A stretch of 10,393 nt of DNA from an uncultured Anaerococcus sp. (lineage in GTDB: Bacteria; Bacillota; Clostridia; Tissierellales; Peptoniphilaceae): assembly GCA_902465755.1 (NCBI GenBank), contig CABQOK010000031.1:1-10393 (forward strand), in the 5' to 3' direction. The first letter of the stretch is position 1; the number at the start of each line of letters is the position of its first letter. The notes beneath the pieces are model-generated. The model saw only the letters and a list, made by a program, of their open reading frames with translations, searched no databases and had not been told where the DNA came from. Below are positions 6,711 through 10,393 of the stretch, piece after piece. The translations under genes were made by a program, and so were the position numbers.

Positions 6711-6904
6711 CATTTAATTTTTTGTAATAACTAGTTAATATAATAAATCGAAGCTGGGATGGAAGTACATTAGCGACTTTCTTTTTCTTTTAGAATCCTC
6801 CTTGGGGGTATTTATTGAATTATTTTCTACTTGTTATAAAATATGAGTGAAAGTTGTTTTTGAAATTATCAAGTAAATAATTTTATAGAATATATAGACT
6901 ATAG
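6711..6904. other. Intergenic region between nhaC and trkA without a recognisable gene
   Basis: AT-rich stretch with no open frame of note and no riboswitch I recognise, including no c-di-AMP (ydaO-type) core. A less AT-rich island at about 6752-6812 contains small imperfect hairpins on either strand and might be a relic. The trkA promoter begins at its right edge. Confidence 0.5.
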
Positions 6905-6932
6905 TTGATTTTAAATGGATAAGTGCTATACT
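6905..6932 (+). promoter_or_regulatory. Promoter of trkAH
   Basis: TTGATT (6905-6910), a 16-bp spacer and TGCTATACT (extended -10, TATACT at 6927-6932). A transcript start near 6939 gives a short leader with AGGAGG at 6943-6948, 4 bp before ATG 6953. Confidence 0.75.
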
Positions 6933-6952
6933 TAAGTAATCTAGGAGGTAAT

Positions 6953-8320
6953 ATGAACATTATAATACTCGGAGCTGGTAAAGTAGGATCGTATCTTACG
7001 AGCGATTTGGCTGAAGAAGGCCACGATATTTTAGTAATAGATCATGATAAGGACGTCCTCGATAGACTACTTGCTGCCAACGATGTTATGGGAATTGTCG
7101 GAGATGGTAGGGATCCAGAGGTCTTAATCGATGCTAATGTGAGTAGCTGTGATTTGTTTATAGCAATTACCTTATCTGATGATGTTAATTTAATAGCTTC
7201 AACCATGGCCAAAAAGCTAGGGGCTAAAAATATTATCATTAGACTGAGAGATCCACAATATATGAAGCAGAAGGAGATTATCGAAGAGATTACATCGGCG
7301 ACAAGGATAGTCAATCCAGAATCCATTGCAGCTAAGGATATCCAAAGAGCCCTTAAGTATTCTCATGCCCTTAATGTCGAGGGATTTTTCAGAGATCAGG
7401 CTATTATGATGGAGATAGTTATATCGGAAGATTCAACACTCGCAGGATCTAGGATATCTGATCTTAATGCTTACTCTGCCAATTATCACACCCTTATAGG
7501 AATTGTAAATAATAATGGCAAAATCTATATACCTCACGGATCCTACGTCCTTGAGAAGGGGGAGAAGATCTACGTAATTGGTGAGAAGGAAGGAGTAGAT
7601 AGGTTCTACAAGCAGGAGGTTCTCGATAGGTATGAGATTAAAAATGTTCTAATCATTGGAGCAGGGTCAATCTCAGATCATCTGACAGGACTTCTCTTGG
7701 AGAGAGGCTTTGGAGTAACTCTAGTCGAGATCGACAAGGAAAAGGCAGAAGCCTTTAGTGAAAAGTACTCTGATGCTATAGTAATAAATGCTGATGGCTC
7801 TGATCCTGATGTACTCGAAGAAGTGAGGGTGGCTAACTTCGATGCTATGGTTTGTCTTACAGGAATGGATGAGGAAAATATCCTTATATCCTTACTTGGC
7901 AAGAAATACGGAATTGAGAAGATAATTTCCAAGGTCAACAGAATCAAGCTTATCAAGATGACTGGGATTTTAGATATAGATACTACCTTCACTCCAAAAA
8001 GAGCTGCCAGTGATGTTATAAATAGGATTATAAGAAGCAAGGAGAATGCTCGTGGATCTTCCATAACTTCTTTATATAGGCTAGAAGATGATGAGGTAGA
8101 GGTAATAGAGTTTTCTGCCATTGAGCATTCGGAAATCTTTGGCAAGAAGCTAAAGGATTTAAACATCAGGGAGGATACCTTAATCGCTTGTATAAAACAT
8201 GAAGAAAGAGATGGTGCAATAGAAGTACCAAACGGAGATTCTATGATTTCTCTAGGAGATAGGGTTTTGGTTATTACCACAAACCATAGCTTCCAAACCA
8301 TAGATGACATAGTGGAGTAG
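6953..8320 (+). CDS. trkA: Trk K+ transport regulatory NAD(H)-binding subunit TrkA
   Basis: A 455-residue cytosolic peripheral protein that gates the TrkH K+ channel/transporter. It has the full tandem layout of two RCK modules: RCK_N1 about 1-120, RCK_C1 about 140-218, RCK_N2 about 229-350 and RCK_C2 about 370-455. The first Rossmann loop is intact (GAGKVG, 7-12) with D30 as the acidic ribose ligand, so it should bind NAD(H) or another nucleotide. The second reads GAGSIS (236-241), with the third glycine replaced by serine, but keeps an acidic residue at E259. The start at 6953 follows AGGAGG by 4 bp and begins directly with the Rossmann strand; an upstream in-frame ATG adds ten unrelated residues. 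trkH follows after 2 bp, so the two genes form an operon. Confidence 0.95.
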   Translation: MNIIILGAGKVGSYLTSDLAEEGHDILVIDHDKDVLDRLLAANDVMGIVGDGRDPEVLIDANVSSCDLFIAITLSDDVNLIASTMAKKLGAKNIIIRLRDPQYMKQKEIIEEITSATRIVNPESIAAKDIQRALKYSHALNVEGFFRDQAIMMEIVISEDSTLAGSRISDLNAYSANYHTLIGIVNNNGKIYIPHGSYVLEKGEKIYVIGEKEGVDRFYKQEVLDRYEIKNVLIIGAGSISDHLTGLLLERGFGVTLVEIDKEKAEAFSEKYSDAIVINADGSDPDVLEEVRVANFDAMVCLTGMDEENILISLLGKKYGIEKIISKVNRIKLIKMTGILDIDTTFTPKRAASDVINRIIRSKENARGSSITSLYRLEDDEVEVIEFSAIEHSEIFGKKLKDLNIREDTLIACIKHEERDGAIEVPNGDSMISLGDRVLVITTNHSFQTIDDIVE

Positions 8321-8322
8321 AT

Positions 8323-9780
8323 ATGAACGGATCAATTGTAAAACATACTATAGGAAGACTTATGCAGGTTTTGGCTATGCTAATGCTTTTTCCATTACTT
8401 GTAGGTCTAATATATAGGGAAAGTTTGATAGATTTAAGAAATTTTGTAATACCGATTATTTTAGCCTTTGTGTTGGGCACTTTTCTAACAAGGGCAGGTT
8501 CAACTAAGGGCCATATTTTCACTAAAGAAGCCATGTTTATCACGGCATCTTGTTGGATAATATTTTCTATAATAGGATCAATTCCACTTTATCTAACAGC
8601 AAGTAATTATCCAAGCTTTATCGATGCATTTTTTGAGATGGCTAGTGGTTTTACCACTTGTGGAGCCTCTGTTGCTTCTAATGTTGAGCTTCTTCCTAAT
8701 TCGATTATTTTCTGGAGGTCTTTCTCTCACTTTATAGGAGGGATGGGTATTTTGGTATTTACCCTCGCTATAATGCCAAAGGCCAATAAGGAGTCATCTT
8801 CTCTAATGCAGGCAGAAGTCCCAGGGCCAACCTTTGGCAAGATCACGCCTAAATTATCCCATACAGCAAGAGTTCTTTATCTAATGTATATAGCTCTAAC
8901 TATAATTACAATAATATTTCTCCTTTTTGGAGGAATGAATTTATTTGATGCAATAATTCACGCTATGGGAACAGCTGGAACGGGTGGATTTTCCAATAAG
9001 GCCGCATCTATTGGATATTACAATTCAAGATATATTGAGATAGTCCTATCTATAGCCATGCTTGCCTTCGGGATCAACTTTAATATATATTATTTTTCAA
9101 TGATAAGGTCAGCTAGACAAGCATTCAAGAGTGAGGAGCTTTATTGGTACTTGGGCATAGTAGCTACGACTGCCCTACTTATATTCTTTAACATAAGAAG
9201 TATGTACGATAGCTCGTTTTATACTGGAGTGACTTCACTATTTACAGTATCCTCGATAATAACAACGACAGGATACGTATCCCTAGACTATGGGGTTTGG
9301 CCACTTTTTTCTAGGCATATCTTGATATTTTTGATGTTTGTTGGTGGATGTGCAGGATCAACTGCAGGTGGAATAAAAGTTTCTAGATTTGTTGTATTAT
9401 TCAAATCAGCCCTAAATCAAATAAGAAAAGCCCTAAATCCACTTAGGGTAAGTGTAAATAAAATGGACGGCAAAAGAGTAGACAAGGAAGTGGAAGAATC
9501 CATCAATAGATACATTTTGGTTTATATCTTCTTGTTTATAATATTTATGCTAGTAATAACGCTCGAGACAGATAACTTTGAATCAGCCTTCTCAGCAGTA
9601 GCCACAACCTTTAACAACGTAGGTCCAGGACTAATAGACTTTGGTCCAGTAACAAGCTTTGAGGCAATGAGCAAACTATCAAAACTAACCCTAACCTTCG
9701 CCATGTTATTTGGAAGATTGGAACTATATCCAATGATACTATTGTTTTCTGCGGATACTTATAGGAATATTAGAAAGTAG
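8323..9780 (+). CDS. trkH: Trk-type K+ uptake channel subunit TrkH
   Basis: A 485-residue integral membrane K+ transporter of the Trk/Ktr/HKT superfamily. Four pseudo-repeated filter regions are visible: GFTTCGAS (109-116), GTAGTGGFS (216-224), TTTGY (314-318) and NNVGPG (431-436). The signature GGCAGSTAGGIKVSR (341-355), which forms the intramembrane gate loop and following helix, is intact. The full length and N-terminal extra helices (about 14-32 and 40-57) fit TrkH rather than the shorter KtrB. The ATG is 2 bp after the trkA stop, with GGAG 5 bp upstream inside trkA, so translation is probably coupled. There is no convincing terminator after it: an AT hairpin without a U-tract, then the promoter of the right RNA gene. 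Confidence 0.95.
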   Translation: MNGSIVKHTIGRLMQVLAMLMLFPLLVGLIYRESLIDLRNFVIPIILAFVLGTFLTRAGSTKGHIFTKEAMFITASCWIIFSIIGSIPLYLTASNYPSFIDAFFEMASGFTTCGASVASNVELLPNSIIFWRSFSHFIGGMGILVFTLAIMPKANKESSSLMQAEVPGPTFGKITPKLSHTARVLYLMYIALTIITIIFLLFGGMNLFDAIIHAMGTAGTGGFSNKAASIGYYNSRYIEIVLSIAMLAFGINFNIYYFSMIRSARQAFKSEELYWYLGIVATTALLIFFNIRSMYDSSFYTGVTSLFTVSSIITTTGYVSLDYGVWPLFSRHILIFLMFVGGCAGSTAGGIKVSRFVVLFKSALNQIRKALNPLRVSVNKMDGKRVDKEVEESINRYILVYIFLFIIFMLVITLETDNFESAFSAVATTFNNVGPGLIDFGPVTSFEAMSKLSKLTLTFAMLFGRLELYPMILLFSADTYRNIRK

Positions 9781-9783
9781 GGG

Positions 9784-9806
9784 AGATATTTTTCTTCAAA
9801 ATATCT
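9784..9806. repeat. AT-rich hairpin just after trkH
   Basis: AGATATTTT (9784-9792) and AAAATATCT (9798-9806) form a 9-bp stem with a 5-nt loop, starting 3 bp after the trkH stop codon. No U-tract follows on the plus strand, so termination here would be poor and trkAH transcripts may continue into the RNA gene. It aligns with the palindrome at 432-451 as part of the diverged extension of the inverted repeat. Confidence 0.6.
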
Positions 9807-9820
9807 GAGACTAAAAATAG

Positions 9821-9849
9821 TTGATATTAGTATGTCTGAATATTGGAAT
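9821..9849 (+). promoter_or_regulatory. Promoter of the right RNA copy
   Basis: TTGATA (9821-9826), a 17-bp spacer and TGGAAT (9844-9849) resemble a sigma-A promoter. The start would fall near 9857-9859. That is where high identity to the left copy begins, which independently supports the start site. Confidence 0.55.
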
Positions 9850-9857
9850 ATTTCTTT

Positions 9858-10110
9858 AAGCAGGGTTGGACCCTTCGAACCTCTGGGAGACAACCTCTTG
9901 GGGCTTTCCGCATGCCCCATCCGGTTTTAGTTAGCCCGTCGGCGAGTGAGACCCAGGCCCTCTTTTCCAATCAACCCCGCGGGCGGCCTCGGCAGGGGCC
10001 AATAAAAGGAAGAAGTTCGCTCCGCGAATTCCTCTTAAGTATTGGGGTAGGCTTTCATATAGAAAGCCTTATTGAAGAAAGATGTAGGTTTGAATAGGCA
10101 AGCCTTTTTT
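9858..10110 (+). ncRNA. Structured small RNA of unknown family, right copy (about 253 nt)
   Basis: It has a promoter (9821-9849), a GC-rich body (90 of 140 bases are G or C over 9861-10000, in an AT-rich genome) and an intrinsic terminator (10086-10110). Helices visible by eye: GGTTG/CAACC (9864-9868 with 9891-9895) enclosing CCC/GGG; GGGGC/GCCCC (9900-9904 with 9914-9918); GGCCCT with GGGGCC (9956-9961 with 9995-10000); CCAATA/TATTGG (9999-10004 with 10040-10045, sharing two bases with the previous helix) enclosing a hairpin with TTCGC/GCGAA; and a perfect 8-bp AGGCTTTC/GAAAGCCT hairpin (10049-10069). No plausible protein is encoded. It lies 77 bp after trkH on the same strand. I see no tmRNA, SRP, RNase P, rRNA or tRNA signature. 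The 5' end is inferred from promoter spacing, and the family is unknown. Confidence 0.7.
10086..10110 (+). terminator. Intrinsic terminator of the right RNA copy
   Basis: AGGTTTG (10086-10092) pairs with CAAGCCT (10099-10105) around a 6-nt loop, with one G-U pair, and is followed by further T residues to 10110. The 3' arm AAGCCT could alternatively pair with AGGCTT of the preceding hairpin (10049-10054). Confidence 0.65.
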
Positions 10111-10134
10111 AGTACAAATAAAAAAATATGACAC

Positions 10135-10152
10135 GCTTTGCGAAAGCAAAGC
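10135..10152. other. GNRA-loop hairpin in the repeat tail, right copy
   Basis: GCTTTGC (10135-10141), loop GAAA, GCAAAGC (10146-10152). It could be a second RNA element or part of a longer transcript that escapes the terminator at 10110. No promoter of its own is evident. Confidence 0.5.
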
Positions 10153-10238
10153 TTACTGTTCTAATTCCTCATATGCGAGTAGCATGTATAATCAGAGTGA
10201 GCGTTAAGAAAATTTATCTGTTTGAGCGAAGCGAGTTA

Positions 10239-10309
10239 TAAATTTTTAGCGAATGATGATTAGGAATACCTAGCGGCTATACAAACTAAAACGAAGGAGT
10301 TTTGCCTAC
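10239..10309. other. Non-coding stretch outside the right repeat arm
   Basis: No gene is visible. It contains a small palindrome TAGGAATACCTA (10261-10272). A short AGGAG-TTG-initiated frame (10302-10334) would code for only ten residues and is not credible as a gene. Confidence 0.4.
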
Positions 10310-10363
10310 AAAAAAAGGTGGTGTTGCAGAATAGCTAGATCTATTCTGCTCATCATCTTTTTT
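10310..10363. terminator. Strong bidirectional terminator near the right edge
   Basis: GGTGGTG (10317-10323) pairs with CATCATC (10351-10357), and GCAGAATAG (10326-10334) pairs with CTATTCTGC (10341-10349) around a 6-nt loop: 16 bp in all, with a small internal bulge. There are seven A residues before and six T residues after. It can stop plus-strand transcripts that pass the RNA gene, and leftward transcripts from a gene beyond the window. Confidence 0.9.
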
Positions 10364-10393
10364 ATTGTGTATCTATATCAAGCTATTAGATTC

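Larger units (their letters stand above)
9858..10238 (+). repeat. Right arm of the long inverted repeat
   Basis: This is the inverted partner of bases 1-381, separated from it by 9476 bp. Identity ends sharply at its inner edge, where the two flanks continue as clearly diverged but still alignable sequence (9782-9857 versus 382-448). Its outer edge cannot be placed, because the left partner runs off the window; the sequence simply continues past 10238. The identical tract covers both the RNA gene and an AT-rich tail with a GNRA-loop hairpin, so homogenisation or duplication was not limited to the transcribed part. Confidence 0.97.

Noticed and set aside
6656..6952. Riboswitch (c-di-AMP or Na+ type) ahead of trkAH or nhaC
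   Set aside because: The promoters lie close to the start codons, leaving leaders of only about 15-45 nt, and no known aptamer core is visible.
7678..8310. Long antisense open frame on the minus strand inside trkA (also 7042-7326 and 5147-5422)
   Set aside because: These are antisense shadows of clearly real genes, with no ribosome-binding site and no family resemblance.
9870..9895. Resemblance of ACCCTTCGAACCT to part of the TPP riboswitch core
   Set aside because: The matching CTGAGA segment and the rest of the THI element are absent, and no thiamine gene follows.
9843..10097. 84-codon open frame over the right RNA gene (and the matching 61-codon frame at 142-327)
   Set aside because: It lies across the structured, GC-rich RNA region, has no ribosome-binding site, and its composition reflects RNA helices rather than a protein.
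9858..10110. Assignment of the RNA to 6S, SRP, tmRNA or RNase P
   Set aside because: No GGAAGGAAGC SRP loop, no tag frame or CCA end, no RNase P conserved blocks, and no long end-to-end hairpin as in 6S. Duplication also argues against these.
1..10238. Composite transposon bounded by inverted insertion sequences
   Set aside because: The arms encode no transposase, have no terminal inverted repeats and show no target-site duplication, and the core genes are ordinary housekeeping genes.
10302..10334. Ten-residue leader-peptide-like frame after AGGAG before the last terminator
   Set aside because: TTG start, very short, overlaps the terminator stem, and no gene follows within the window.
1..10393. 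CRISPR array, tRNA gene, attachment site or phage genes
   Set aside because: No spaced direct repeats, cloverleaf, integrase or phage-like genes are seen.

Overview
The window is AT-rich chromosomal DNA. It has strong AGGAGG ribosome-binding sites, AT-rich codon use, Firmicutes-type promoters and U-tailed hairpin terminators. The gene set (NhaC-type antiporter, TrkA/TrkH, alanine dehydrogenase, YtqA-type radical SAM protein, Cof-type HAD phosphatase) fits a low-GC Gram-positive anaerobe. My guess is the Peptoniphilaceae/Tissierellia group (Anaerococcus- or Peptoniphilus-like), but that placement is an impression from base composition and gene style, not a measurement.

Layout. Bases 1-381 and 9858-10238 are inverted copies of one 381-bp sequence with 2 mismatches and no gaps. 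Each copy carries what looks like a complete small-RNA gene of about 253 nt. It has a sigma-A-like promoter just inside the repeat, a GC-rich (about 64% over 140 nt), strongly foldable body and a U-tailed terminator. Both copies point outward. Between them lie eight protein genes. On the left are a HAD phosphatase (minus) and, divergent from it, alanine dehydrogenase with its own terminator. Next come a radical SAM gene overlapping an isochorismatase-family hydrolase gene, then a separately promoted six-helix membrane protein of unknown function. That gene converges on nhaC (minus) across a long structured terminator. After an intergenic stretch of about 300 bp come trkA and trkH (plus), a two-gene K+ uptake operon that runs towards the right RNA gene. 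The last 155 bp hold no gene but contain a very strong bidirectional terminator.

How the genes work together. nhaC and trkAH lie back to back and would jointly handle Na+ export and K+ uptake. Alanine dehydrogenase links alanine to pyruvate and ammonia. The radical SAM protein is likely a tRNA wobble-uridine modification enzyme (MnmL/YtqA type). The others are general housekeeping or unknown.

The most interesting element is the duplicated structured RNA. I do not recognise it as tRNA, rRNA, tmRNA, SRP RNA, RNase P RNA or any riboswitch I know. The near-identity of the copies ends sharply at the inferred transcription start, while the promoters upstream have diverged. This suggests that an old duplicated RNA gene is being homogenised, and that the 9.5-kb core could invert by recombination between the copies.
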